A stretch of 64,000 nucleotides of DNA from Candidatus Omnitrophota bacterium (GCA_029570205.1 JAKQSI010000118.1:114421-178420); one strand, 5' to 3'. Positions 48,969 through 57,804 are shown, numbered from the stretch's first letter. Translations and numbers: made by a program. Notes: a model not told the origin generated them from the sequence alone.

Positions 48969-49801
48969 CAGTGGGGCAATCCTTTCTTGAATCTCCGTGG
49001 GCCGTCCGGGTGTTTCTCTTCGATGGAAGGCTCTTGGGATGCCGTCCCCTTCGGGAGCAGCAGGTTGGGTATGATGATGCCGATGAGGCAGGCCAGGATC
49101 AGGGGGGAACCCAACTTTCCCTCCAGGTCCCCGGGAACCATCAAGCGAGTAATAAAAAGGGCGAGCATCCCACCCCAGATCCCCCCGGTTAATGTAACAA
49201 TCAAGCGGACATTTTGCGGAGAGACCCCCGGAGGCCAGGTTCCCCGATTTGTCATCAGGAACAAAACCAACGCCAGTAGTACTCCTCCACCTCCCAACCC
49301 CGCCACACGTGCCATCCGGCCTTCACTCTCCGCCTGGTTCCGGAGTGCGCGCAGCGCCTGCCATTCCTGTTCGGGTGTATTGACCTCGACTACTCCACTG
49401 ATGGAACGAATCCGATCCGATATCTCTGGCACGTTGGGGAGCTGCGCAACGCCGGTAACCGGAGAAACCGAGCATTTTGCGGGCACACGGGAGTTCCACA
49501 ACGACTCCCATTCCGCTGCCGCCTCGGCGGGGCCGGTCCATGCAGGGATGAATCGGCTCCAGGTGGCGGACCGCACTTCCGCAATCCCCGCAATTTCCTG
49601 TGTTATGTGGTCGTAGTCCTCCGAAGGGAGACCTTTCTGAATCTGGACCGATATCGTCAGCTGTTCGCTTCTCCGGGCGATTTCATCCATCCTCAATCCC
49701 TCTATTCCTGCACCGATTTTCCAGACCGTTCCCAACAGCACAGCCAGGGTGGTACACAGAAATCCTGCGATCAATGATTTCGATAAAGATTGGTCTGACA
49801 T
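48968..49801 (-). CDS. divergent FtsX-like membrane protein
   Basis: The 277-residue product has four hydrophobic segments: one near the N-terminus (LIAGFLCTTLAVLLGTVW), then an outside domain of about 120 residues with two alpha/beta halves (SVQIQKGLPSEDYDHITQEI, IAEVRSATW, VPEISDRIRSISGVVEVNTPEQEW), then three segments near the C-terminus (VLLALVLFLM, LIVTLTGGIWGGMLALFI, ILACLIGIIIPNLLL). This is FtsX topology. The stop overlaps the EnvC-type start by one base (TGATG), which strongly supports the FtsX/EnvC pairing of the division machinery. Sequence similarity itself is weak, and the FtsE ATPase is not encoded nearby. AGGAG is five bases before 49801. Confidence 0.72.
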   Translation of the reverse strand: MSDQSLSKSLIAGFLCTTLAVLLGTVWKIGAGIEGLRMDEIARRSEQLTISVQIQKGLPSEDYDHITQEIAGIAEVRSATWSRFIPAWTGPAEAAAEWESLWNSRVPAKCSVSPVTGVAQLPNVPEISDRIRSISGVVEVNTPEQEWQALRALRNQAESEGRMARVAGLGGGGVLLALVLFLMTNRGTWPPGVSPQNVRLIVTLTGGIWGGMLALFITRLMVPGDLEGKLGSPLILACLIGIIIPNLLLPKGTASQEPSIEEKHPDGPRRFKKGLPH

Positions 49802-49846
49802 GTACTCCTCTTGTTCGGTCAACAAACGGATTATGAAGCCGCTCGG

Positions 49847-50923
49847 TTATGATAGTAATTCGAGCGAGGCGCGCACAACATCCCTGGTTTTTACCAGAGT
49901 CATGCAACAGTGCTTGTCCGGGGCCGGACAGTTTTTTTCCCAACACCCCAGGCAGGAAACGTTTGCCTGAACCACTCGATGCTCCCTGCCATAAGGACCG
50001 TTTCGGTCCGCATCGGACGGCCCGAAAAAGGAAACACTGGGGATGCCTGATGCCACCGCAATATGCAGCGGTCCGGTATCGTTTGTGATTACCAGCCTGC
50101 TTCGGCGGATCAGTTCGATCATCTCCAGAATATCTGTCTCTGGCGCAGGAACAACCCTGCCGGACATGGCCGAGGCGAGTACCGTATCCCGTAGCGATTC
50201 CTCACCCGGACCCCACAGCACCACAACGGGCCACTTCGTTTTCTCCGCGAGAATACCGGCTGCCTCGCCGAACCGTTCCGGCGCCCAGCACTTCGTGGGC
50301 CACCCCGCACCCGGCGAGACAATGATTGGAGGTATTCCTCCGGCAAACGATCCCAGCCATTCTCCCATTCGTTCCGCCGCTTTCCAGTCAACCGGCATTT
50401 CAAATCGGACTTCGGGATTCTCAATTCCCAGCGGTTTGATGAGGCAAAGGTTGCGGTCGATAATGTGACGCTTGTCCTCTTCGGGGAGAACCAATGTGTT
50501 ATTCAACCGGCGGCTGATTTCCGCGCCTTCTTTCCCGTTATACCCGATTCGAATTGGAATCCTCGCGAGGAAACTCCATGCCGCGCTCTTGGTCAGTCCG
50601 TGCACATCAATTGCCACCTGATACCGCCTGGAGCGAATCCGTTTCAGCAGACCTTCCAGCAACCGAAAGCGTTCCACGACAGAGTGTGCCTGCCGAATCT
50701 GTCTGCGCGGCATGACAACGACTTCATCCAGGCTTTTCAGGCCATACAGCATGGGGACAAGATAGTCCTCCACAAGCCACCCGATATGTGCCGTTGGGAA
50801 TGCTTGTCGCAGCGCTGTCAGCATGGGGATGGTGTGGATAATATCCCCGATATGCGACATGCGGATGATAAGGATACGTTCCGGCGGCCGGCTCAGATCG
50901 TATTTCAGCCGGTGGGAGGACAT
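49847..50923 (-). CDS. family 9 glycosyltransferase (ADP-heptose:LPS heptosyltransferase-like)
   Basis: The 358-residue GT-B enzyme starts ERILIIRMSHIGDIIHTIPML, with the nucleotide-sugar domain ISPGAGWPTKCWAPERFGEAA and TNDTGPLHIAVASGIPSVSFFGPSD. The C-terminal cysteine-rich stretch CLGCWEKNCPAPDKHCC is common in GT9 members. Such enzymes build the LPS inner core at the cytoplasmic face of the inner membrane. It ends 45 bases after the divergently placed FtsX-like start region and follows the polysaccharide genes upstream on the same strand. GGAGG lies before 50923. Confidence 0.88.
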   Translation of the reverse strand: MSSHRLKYDLSRPPERILIIRMSHIGDIIHTIPMLTALRQAFPTAHIGWLVEDYLVPMLYGLKSLDEVVVMPRRQIRQAHSVVERFRLLEGLLKRIRSRRYQVAIDVHGLTKSAAWSFLARIPIRIGYNGKEGAEISRRLNNTLVLPEEDKRHIIDRNLCLIKPLGIENPEVRFEMPVDWKAAERMGEWLGSFAGGIPPIIVSPGAGWPTKCWAPERFGEAAGILAEKTKWPVVVLWGPGEESLRDTVLASAMSGRVVPAPETDILEMIELIRRSRLVITNDTGPLHIAVASGIPSVSFFGPSDADRNGPYGREHRVVQANVSCLGCWEKNCPAPDKHCCMTLVKTRDVVRASLELLS

Positions 50924-50968
50924 TAAAAGGAGACCTCCCCCTCTGTATCTCCCCCAGGGACGGTGAGA

Positions 50969-51014
50969 GGAAACACTGTAGGGGCAAGGCATGCCTCGCC
51001 CCTACAGTGTTTCC
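50969..51014. repeat. 46-base near-perfect palindrome
   Basis: GGAAACACTGTAGGGGC (50969-50985) and GCCCCTACAGTGTTTCC (50998-51014) are exact inverted repeats of 17 bases, around AAGGCATGCCTC, which itself is nearly self-complementary. It lies between a glycosyltransferase start and the upstream sugar-transferase stop. There is no T-tract, so it is not a classical terminator. It would form a long hairpin in the mRNA of this leftward run. Confidence 0.85.
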
Positions 51015-51035
51015 AAGGATCCGGAAACCGTCTCA

Positions 51036-52418
51036 TCAAATCCTCCCCTTTCCCGTAATGACCACCCACAAGGTCTGAAGAATGATATAAAGATCGAAAA
51101 AGAGAGATTGATGGTCGATATAATACAGATCGTGATTCAACCGCACGGACATATCCTCCGTGCCTCGACAGCGGATCTGCTGATACCCGGTGATCCCCGG
51201 CTTGATCCGCAATCGCGCGCGTGTCGCTTCATCGTACCGATCCACCATCCAGAGTTCTTCGGGACGCGGTCCGACAACACTCATCTCACCGCGCAGGACA
51301 TTCCAGAACTGCGGCAATTCATCCAGGCTGAACCGGCGCAACCATCGTCCCAGGGGCGTCACACGCGGGTCATGTTCCAGCTTAAACACCGGCTGAGACA
51401 GGCTTTCCACGTCTACAATCTGGTCTAATTGCTGTTCGGCCTCTTTGACCATGGAGCGAAACTTGTAGATGGTAAATGGCCTTCCGTTTAAACCGGCGCG
51501 CTCCTGTCGAAAGATGATGGGGCCTCGACCCGACAGGCGAATCCCCAGCGCGATCAGGGCCATTACGGGAGAGAACAAAACCAAAACAATTATGGAGATA
51601 ACAATGTCCATGGTGCGCTTCAACGCCTGAGAAAGGCGGTCCCAGGGCGTGCGCTCCAGGGTATACCATTCCCCGTCATCCAGGACGCGCCAGCGTGGGT
51701 GTGGGCGTATCTCCCGATACAGGCGATGTGTAAAATGCAGCCGAACGGGCTCCTGCCGGCATTGCTCGATAAACTCCGCCGCTTCCTGTCCCTCCTTCGG
51801 TCCCAGATCCAGAAACAGGTCGTTGATATTGTATTTCTCGAAGAGGGGATACAGCGCTCGTCCCGGTTTCCCTGGGTTATTCTTGATCTCTTTCAGCGGT
51901 ATTGCGCAGCAAAGTGCGTATCCATATTCCGGGTGGTTCTTGAGAAACTCCTCAATCCGTCGATCCGACTGCTCAGAGAAAATAAGCAGGGCATTGGCCA
52001 GGTCGTAACCCTTTCGGCGGTAGTACGCGGCTCCCTTCAGAACAGCCCACCGGCACACGGAAGAGATGAGGACCAGAGAAACCCCGTTCATCAGCATGAC
52101 CATTCGGGAAAACGAGAAGAACCGATACCAGAACACCAGCGAAAGGAAAATCAGCGACGCCAACGTCACCGCCCGCAGCGTAAGATCCATCTGTCCCGCC
52201 AAACTTGGAGGGCGACGAGTCTCATACCCGCCAAAGAACCACAGGCTGCTTAGATACAGCAGAGAAAGAACAACTTGGGCAATCAGATAGTGTTCACACG
52301 GGGTTCCGTAATGGGTGCTGAAAAACCCGGACCAGAATCGGATGATGTAGGAGCCGATAAAACAAACCGCCAGCAGAACAGCGTCCAGGTACAGCAGGAT
52401 ACGTTCGGTACGGATCAT
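51036..52418 (-). CDS. polyprenyl-phosphate sugar-1-phosphate transferase (WcaJ/WbaP type)
   Basis: The 460-residue protein has about four to five N-terminal membrane segments (residues 8-140), a cytosolic Rossmann-like CoA_binding_3 region (KGYDLANALLIFSEQSDRRIEEFLKNHPEYGY) and the C-terminal bacterial sugar transferase domain: KRTMDIVISIIVLVLFSPVM, GRGPIIFRQERAGLNGRPF, IYKFRSMVKEAEQQL, SLDELPQFWNVLRGEMSVVGPRPE and ARLRIKPGITG. It starts surface-polysaccharide synthesis by moving a sugar phosphate onto undecaprenyl phosphate. It overlaps the GT2 gene by four bases. Which sugar is used cannot be read. Confidence 0.94.
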   Translation of the reverse strand: MIRTERILLYLDAVLLAVCFIGSYIIRFWSGFFSTHYGTPCEHYLIAQVVLSLLYLSSLWFFGGYETRRPPSLAGQMDLTLRAVTLASLIFLSLVFWYRFFSFSRMVMLMNGVSLVLISSVCRWAVLKGAAYYRRKGYDLANALLIFSEQSDRRIEEFLKNHPEYGYALCCAIPLKEIKNNPGKPGRALYPLFEKYNINDLFLDLGPKEGQEAAEFIEQCRQEPVRLHFTHRLYREIRPHPRWRVLDDGEWYTLERTPWDRLSQALKRTMDIVISIIVLVLFSPVMALIALGIRLSGRGPIIFRQERAGLNGRPFTIYKFRSMVKEAEQQLDQIVDVESLSQPVFKLEHDPRVTPLGRWLRRFSLDELPQFWNVLRGEMSVVGPRPEELWMVDRYDEATRARLRIKPGITGYQQIRCRGTEDMSVRLNHDLYYIDHQSLFFDLYIILQTLWVVITGKGRI

Positions 52419-53458
52419 GATTCCTCAGTGGATCGATCGGGGGCGGCGCCCCTTCTTCCTATTCGAAAACGAATTGTGCCTGAGATCAGTCCCGCGCCCA
52501 AGGCCAACGATCTTGCCGCCAGAAGGATCGGAACCCGCGCGGTGAGGTCCGGCGCACGGTCCCGGCACAGACGCAATGTGCCCGACATACAGGCAAGATC
52601 AGCCGCCGCGAACAGGATACAGAACAGCCAGGATGGCGACCAGAATACCGTCGCCGCCAGGAATCCCCAAAAGCCATAACTCAAAGGAATTTGCGCGATG
52701 AGCGTCGGGGGAGTGTGTGTATCGCCTTGGATACGACCCGGGTGACGCACCAGCAGATACGACTTGTAATAGGCAATGCGGAACTTCTTGCGAATGTACT
52801 CGGACAGGGTCTCCGCATGTCGATGAACCACTCGCGCATCGGGAACAAAAACCATCCGGTATCCCCGTTCCGCCATCCGAAACGAGAACTCCTGGTCCTC
52901 CACGGAGGCCGTCGGAAATCCCTCATCGAATCCCCCCAAGTCCAGGAAAATATCGCGTCGGAATCCCGCCGAATAGGTGTCGATAAAATCGATGGAATCG
53001 AATTGCTCCATACGGATGTACTTCTCTTCGTATTCCACCTGAACAAGACGTGCCACCCAGCTTGTCTGCCGCGTTTCGTAAGTTCCTTTGACACCCTGAA
53101 CGGCCGCATCCTCAAACGGGGCGAGCATCTTTTCCACCCAGTCCGGGCGCGGTTCGCAGTCGGCATCGGTGAACAGAAGAATCGGGCCGTTTGCCTCTTT
53201 TGCTCCCCGGTTACGCGCAGCGGCGGGCCCGGCATGATCCTGCGCCAGAATGCGAACAATCCTCTGCGGACCGGCGTGGTCTGCAATCCAATTCTCGACG
53301 ATTGCCACGGCGCTGTCGTTCGATCCGTCATCCACCACAATGGTTTCCAGGCAGCGCTCCGTTTCCTGATGGAGAACGGCATCCAGGCATCGAAGGACCG
53401 ATTCCACATCCCGATAGACAGGAATAACAACGGTTGCGGATGGTAGATTGGATTCCAC
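52415..53458 (-). CDS. family 2 glycosyltransferase
   Basis: The 347-residue GT-A enzyme shows ATVVIPVYRDVESVLRCL, IVVDDGSNDSAVAIV, the GPAAARNRGAKEANGPILLFTDADCEPRPDW block with metal-binding TDAD, FRRDIFLDLGGFDEGFP and the aspartate-glutamate of SVEDQEFSFRMAERGY. Two or three membrane segments close the C-terminus (SYGFWGFLAATVF and others), so it acts at the inner membrane on a lipid-linked acceptor. It is coupled by a four-base overlap to the sugar-1-phosphate transferase that makes its likely acceptor. Confidence 0.88.
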   Translation of the reverse strand: MESNLPSATVVIPVYRDVESVLRCLDAVLHQETERCLETIVVDDGSNDSAVAIVENWIADHAGPQRIVRILAQDHAGPAAARNRGAKEANGPILLFTDADCEPRPDWVEKMLAPFEDAAVQGVKGTYETRQTSWVARLVQVEYEEKYIRMEQFDSIDFIDTYSAGFRRDIFLDLGGFDEGFPTASVEDQEFSFRMAERGYRMVFVPDARVVHRHAETLSEYIRKKFRIAYYKSYLLVRHPGRIQGDTHTPPTLIAQIPLSYGFWGFLAATVFWSPSWLFCILFAAADLACMSGTLRLCRDRAPDLTARVPILLAARSLALGAGLISGTIRFRIGRRGAAPDRSTEES

Positions 53459-53532
53459 GCCTGTTGTCCCTCCGACTCTGCAACAGAGCAGTGTAACAGC
53501 TCCGGCACGAAAAACGCCATGCGAATCAAAAA

Positions 53533-54678
53533 CTAAATAGGCTCGATCTTCAACGGGAGACGGACACGGAATGTGGTTCCTTCCTCTCGGTTGGAAGTGA
53601 AAGATACTCGTCCCTGTAGATATCGTTCGGTGAGCAGTCTGACACTATACGTGCCAAGCCCGCGATTCCTGCTTTTTGTCGAGAAGGAACGATGAAAAAC
53701 CTGCAATTGGACGTCCCGTTCCATATATCCGGGATTATGAACCGTGAATTGAACCGCCCCATCTTCCTGTTCGCAACCGACTGTCACGGTCTCGCCCTTT
53801 TGACAGGCCTCCAACCCGTTTTTGATAAGGTTGCCGAGAACACGGCTCAGTAATTGTGGATCGGAAACAAATCGTACGTCTTGGGAGGATGGATCGACAC
53901 GAATCGACCGATTGGCAGCCACAAAATGCCTTGCGTAGAGTTGCACAACATCCGCCAAGAGGGACAAAGCGTCAATCGCGAAAGGACTTACCGACAGATC
54001 GCCGCTTTCCGCAGTCGCCAATTCGCTTTGTGCCTTGATCTCTTCCAGAATCCGATTGGTGATTTCGGTCAGTTTGCGCCGGTATTCCGGCCATTCATCG
54101 GGTTGGAGATCGTCCAGAATCTGCAAGTATCCCAGGAGTCCACCCGCCGTATTGAGGATGTCGTGAAAGAATATCTGTTCAAGCGCCGCCCGGCGCTTTT
54201 CATGGCTGATATCGGTCACGGTGAAGAAGGAGAACCTTTCCCCATCCATCTCAAACGGTGTGGCACAAACTCTCAGGTCCATGGCCTCACCCTGTTCTTT
54301 GCGAAGGATGCGACATTCCTGCACATCGCGTCTTCCGTGAATACTTGACAGGATCGCGCGGACCGCCCCACACGTCGTGCAGAACTCCGTTGTGCCGCAT
54401 TCACTCTCGCTCTCGAACATGTGAACGCATTGGAATGCCTCTCCCGGGCGAAGGCCACACAGCGACTCCCGTTCCTTTATACCCAAAAAATCCAGCAGAG
54501 ATCGGTTGCTGTAAACGATCTGACGTTGCTTGTTCAAAATCAGAACGATATCGGGGATCGCGTCCAGAAGGAGACATAAAAGGGAGAATCCGGAAAATTG
54601 CCGAAACTGTCGTTCTACATTCTCCGGTGAGACCGTTTCTGCCGGTGCAAAGTGAGTGGGCGATTTCTCGGAGTTCAT
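53533..54678 (-). CDS. cytosolic sensor histidine kinase with cysteine-rich PAS domain
   Basis: The 381-residue protein has no membrane segment. A PAS domain (about 35-150) contains the cluster of cysteines typical of a redox-type PAS (GEAFQCVHMFESESECGTTE, FCTTCGAVRAILSS). The phosphoacceptor helix is atypical, FFHDILNTAGGLLGYLQIL, with the histidine in FHDILN. The ATPase domain has NLIKNGLEACQKG and RGLGTYSVRLLTERY, with the G1 box reduced. It follows the polysaccharide genes on the same strand at 74 bases and precedes the DegT block. Redox sensing through the cysteines is plausible (inference). No response regulator is adjacent. Confidence 0.85.
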   Translation of the reverse strand: MNSEKSPTHFAPAETVSPENVERQFRQFSGFSLLCLLLDAIPDIVLILNKQRQIVYSNRSLLDFLGIKERESLCGLRPGEAFQCVHMFESESECGTTEFCTTCGAVRAILSSIHGRRDVQECRILRKEQGEAMDLRVCATPFEMDGERFSFFTVTDISHEKRRAALEQIFFHDILNTAGGLLGYLQILDDLQPDEWPEYRRKLTEITNRILEEIKAQSELATAESGDLSVSPFAIDALSLLADVVQLYARHFVAANRSIRVDPSSQDVRFVSDPQLLSRVLGNLIKNGLEACQKGETVTVGCEQEDGAVQFTVHNPGYMERDVQLQVFHRSFSTKSRNRGLGTYSVRLLTERYLQGRVSFTSNREEGTTFRVRLPLKIEPI

Positions 54679-54821
54679 CGTTGACGGTCCTTTGTATATT
54701 GCTCTGGGCATTCTTCCGTCGGATCATACGGTTTGCCTGTTTTCTGTCAAGCAGATTCGAGAAGGGCGGTGAGCCGATGGCTCTCACCGCCCTGTGTCTG
54801 CAAAGGATTGATCGGCGTCTG

Positions 54822-56063
54822 TTAGACCCGGTTTTGATCCGCCACATCACGGAAAATGTCTGCTGCCAGTTCGCAGTCATCTTCCGTGTATCGTTCGCAG
54901 AAAGTGGACCAGCGAATCCAGGTTTCCAGAAAGGCATGGGCGGTCGGGCAGGTGCGTTCATCGTACCGGTATTCGCGCGATGCGGGAGGCATGGAATACG
55001 GATAGATTTTCTGCCGCGCATTCTTCTGAAGGAATGTCAATGCTTCCGGCATGAGATAGTATTTTCCTATTCCTGCTCCGGGAATCCCGGCTTCTGCCAG
55101 CTGTTCGGCAAATTCCTCTGTGCTGCATCGGAACGCTTTCGGGTCCAGGTTGACCCCGACCATCCAGCAGGAATACACATTTTGATAATCCGGTATGGGC
55201 AACGGAGTGATACCGGGGATTTCTCCCAATTTCTGGGACAAGAGTCGGATCATCTGATCGCGTCGGGCGACCTGGTCTTTGATGAGTTCCAGTTGTGCCA
55301 GTGAGACTGCCGCAGTACACAGCGGCATCCGGTAGGCGAATCCGAGTTCCGTGTGCAGACGACCGAAATGCGGCTTCATCTGCGCGCCGCGACTCTGCCC
55401 GATAAACCGACAACGTTCGGCCAGATCGTCATCGTTGGTGACAACGCATCCCCCGACATCGGACCCCATGGTCTTCTCTGAATCGAATGAAAATCCGGCG
55501 GCTTGGCTCAAGGTTCCCGCATAGCGACCCTTGTATTCGCTGAAAACCGCTTGGCAGGCATCTTCATACACAATCAAACCGTGCTTTTCGGCCAGAGCAT
55601 TGATCGGGTCCATGTCGCAAATCAGGCCGGTCTTATGAACGGCAAGAATGGCCCGGGTCCGGTCCGTGATACACGGTTCGATGCTCTCCGCGCTTATGTT
55701 GACCGTGCCCGGAGCGGTGTCTGCAAAGACCGGGATATAGTTCTGATCGATCAGCCCCATGACTGTGCCGTAATCGGTAACCGGGCTGACGATGATTTCA
55801 TCGCCCGGCTCGAAGGGGAATGCCGCTGCCAAAACATGCAGGGCCGGTGTGCAGCCCGGTGTGGCAATGCAATGCTTCATCCCGATTTCTTCGGCAAACG
55901 CCTGCTCAAACCGTTCGGTCATGTTGCATGTCAAGCCGCTGTCCACCACCTCTTGCAGATATTTCATACAGTTCGGCCCCATGGTACGGGGAAATGCTGT
56001 CGGTAAAACCCCCACATCGTTTTTGTGCGCTTCCGCGCCATATTTCGCTCGTGTAATAGCCAT
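54822..56063 (-). CDS. DegT/DnrJ/EryC1-family PLP aminotransferase
   Basis: The 413-residue enzyme has the family core: ATPGCTPALHVLAAAFPFEPGDEIIVSP, AVHKTGLICDMDPI, IVYEDACQAVFSEYKGRYAGT with the PLP-ring aspartate D168, and the Schiff-base lysine K197 in FSFDSEKTMGSDVGG. In this family K is preceded by H or S; SEKT fits. Such enzymes aminate keto sugars or dehydrate sugars in natural-product and surface-glycan pathways. The C-terminus has an extra Cys/Arg-rich tail (YRYDERTCPTAHAFLETWIRW). It sits 13 bases after the deacetylase gene and is the last gene of the three-gene operon. AGGAG precedes 56063. Confidence 0.88.
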   Translation of the reverse strand: MAITRAKYGAEAHKNDVGVLPTAFPRTMGPNCMKYLQEVVDSGLTCNMTERFEQAFAEEIGMKHCIATPGCTPALHVLAAAFPFEPGDEIIVSPVTDYGTVMGLIDQNYIPVFADTAPGTVNISAESIEPCITDRTRAILAVHKTGLICDMDPINALAEKHGLIVYEDACQAVFSEYKGRYAGTLSQAAGFSFDSEKTMGSDVGGCVVTNDDDLAERCRFIGQSRGAQMKPHFGRLHTELGFAYRMPLCTAAVSLAQLELIKDQVARRDQMIRLLSQKLGEIPGITPLPIPDYQNVYSCWMVGVNLDPKAFRCSTEEFAEQLAEAGIPGAGIGKYYLMPEALTFLQKNARQKIYPYSMPPASREYRYDERTCPTAHAFLETWIRWSTFCERYTEDDCELAADIFRDVADQNRV

Positions 56064-56076
56064 GTTCTCTGCTCCT

Positions 56077-56808
56077 TTATTTATTGAGAAGAAACTCAAC
56101 AACTTCGTTCGGTTCCGCCAGCCAGACATCATCGCCGCCGATGCGGCAAACCGTCTCAAACCGCTCCTCCAATTGCTCCACAGTGCAGTCCTTCGCCGGG
56201 TGAATCGGTTTGCCGGGCATGGGGCAGTGGCAGTAGTCGATAATCCAGCCGTTCATGTCGATGGCTTGGTGGATGCGTTTATAGGGATCGAAGACGGAGA
56301 AAAACGGTTCGGGATATTCGGCGTGAAGAGGGCAGCGGCCCAGGCACATCAAATCCGTCTCCTGCGTGTTGACCTTGTCGTAGATTGTCAGGATCGCCCG
56401 ATATCCGGCTTTTCGGGCAACTTTGAGAGAGGCCGGGTAATTCTGGTTGCTACCCGGCACGCAGAAGATGGTGACCGGCATTTCCAGTTTCTCTTCAAGG
56501 ACTTTGCGGCTCTCCACAACCTCATATTCCGCGTTCTCATCGGTGATGTTCGGATGGGTCATGCTGTGACAGGAGACTCCCCATCCCTCTTTTGCAAGAT
56601 CGTGAATCTGTTCTTTCGTAAGGATCATCATGCCGTGGTAACTGCTTCCCGGAACATTTCGGGGAACCCCGATCTGCGGCGCGACCAGGGCCACATGCCC
56701 GGGAATCCCATATCGTCGATGCACCGGAACCGCATGGTCCAACAGCGCCGCGCAGCCTTCATCGTATGTGATCGAATACACCCATTTTTTTCCGTCTTTC
56801 CACATCAT
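56077..56808 (-). CDS. polysaccharide deacetylase (NodB/PgaB-like)
   Basis: The 243-residue single-domain protein has VYSITYDEGCAALLDHAVP in place of the usual TFDDG motif (TYDEG, with D and E as possible ligands), and the H-x3-H metal motif in SCHSMTHPNI. The arginine-proline substrate motif is not clear. No signal peptide, so the substrate is intracellular, unlike most members. The start overlaps the nitrilase-type gene stop by four bases. The combined set with a nitrilase-type amidase and an aminotransferase suggests processing of an N-acylated small molecule or sugar (inference). Confidence 0.8.
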   Translation of the reverse strand: MMWKDGKKWVYSITYDEGCAALLDHAVPVHRRYGIPGHVALVAPQIGVPRNVPGSSYHGMMILTKEQIHDLAKEGWGVSCHSMTHPNITDENAEYEVVESRKVLEEKLEMPVTIFCVPGSNQNYPASLKVARKAGYRAILTIYDKVNTQETDLMCLGRCPLHAEYPEPFFSVFDPYKRIHQAIDMNGWIIDYCHCPMPGKPIHPAKDCTVEQLEERFETVCRIGGDDVWLAEPNEVVEFLLNK

Positions 56809-57632
56809 GTCGTTCCTTCTTCAGACTTGGGTTTCACCAGATCCCCATAAAAATCGGGGCGGCGGATTTTGTCGTAAATCTCACGCATATCGCGATAACC
56901 ATCCCCCCAGAACGGCATCCGCCATTCGGGATCAAACTCGGCGATGCCGATACCGGGCCGATGGGCGGTCGAAACGATGATTCTCCCATCGGGTGCGATC
57001 ACCTTGGCATACCCCATGCTTTTTCCGGCGAGGTACGGCAACTCCAGGTATCGCGACAGGGCCAAATACATTTGACTGTCGATGGCCCGAGCCTTTTCGA
57101 TGCTCTCCAGCATGTCTCCCGTGTAGTCCAAATACATGGTGGGGACCAGGACAATATGCGCCCCTTTCAGGCCGTAAATTCGAAACATTTCCGGCACATG
57201 AATATCCATGCAGATCGCCATACCGAACTTCACATCCTCAAACTCGAAGAGCGGAAACGGGTCGCCGGAAACGGGAGTGGTGACAATGTATTCCTCGCTG
57301 GGAGCAGGGTGTTTCTTGCGGTAGATCCCCTGGAGATCGCCGGATCGGTCGAGGAAAAAGCCGGTATTGGCAACTCCCTCATCCACTTTGACCGAAAGGC
57401 TCCCCACTACGGCGATATTCTTTTGCGCTGCCGCTTTCCGAAACGCCTGGAACAGCGGGTGGTCCTCCATCCGATGTTCTCCGGGGGGACGACTGGCCAC
57501 AATATCCGGCTCCTCCGGCAGAAGAATCATATCGGCGCCCCGGTCTCCCGCTTCGTAAATGCTGTCCAGGCAGGTTTTCTCGGGATTTGTGCGATCCGCA
57601 GCGGTCACCGCAAGTCTGAAAATTCGCGACAC
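56805..57632 (-). CDS. carbon-nitrogen hydrolase (nitrilase superfamily)
   Basis: The 275-residue enzyme has the Glu-Lys-Cys triad: E40 in ILLPEEPD, K106/107 in IYRKKHPA and C141 in MAICMDIHVPEMFRI. These enzymes hydrolyse amides, N-carbamoyl groups or nitriles. The start at 57632 is a GTG with AAGGAG ten bases upstream; an in-frame extension to 57719 has no site. It is the first gene of a three-gene leftward operon with polysaccharide deacetylase and DegT aminotransferase. It is divergent from the foldase at 57891 across 258 bases. Confidence 0.85.
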   Translation of the reverse strand: MSRIFRLAVTAADRTNPEKTCLDSIYEAGDRGADMILLPEEPDIVASRPPGEHRMEDHPLFQAFRKAAAQKNIAVVGSLSVKVDEGVANTGFFLDRSGDLQGIYRKKHPAPSEEYIVTTPVSGDPFPLFEFEDVKFGMAICMDIHVPEMFRIYGLKGAHIVLVPTMYLDYTGDMLESIEKARAIDSQMYLALSRYLELPYLAGKSMGYAKVIAPDGRIIVSTAHRPGIGIAEFDPEWRMPFWGDGYRDMREIYDKIRRPDFYGDLVKPKSEEGTT

Positions 57633-57776
57633 AGGAGAATCTCCTTCTTTTTTCTTGTCGCTCGAACATACCGACCGGCCGATTCCTTGTCTATTCAAGA
57701 CTTTAGAATGGGGGTACAATCCGATTCGGTCCCGGTTGATTGTATTAACTGTACTATATCAGAAATCCTCTTTCTT

Positions 57777-57804
57777 TTGAACGCTTCTCTTAACCTAGTA
57801 TATG
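57777..57804 (+). promoter_or_regulatory. possible sigma-70 promoter of the foldase gene
   Basis: TTGAAC at 57777-57782 and TATATG at 57799-57804 are separated by 16 bases, 87 bases before the foldase start. The surrounding DNA is unusually AT-rich, as expected for a divergent promoter region. Confidence 0.4.

Noticed and set aside
50969..51014. Transcription terminator between the polysaccharide genes
   Set aside because: The palindrome has no T-tract on either side, and both flanking genes look co-transcribed.
54258..55304. 348-codon + strand open frame over the sensor kinase and aminotransferase
   Set aside because: It spans two real genes on the other strand and encodes no recognisable domain.
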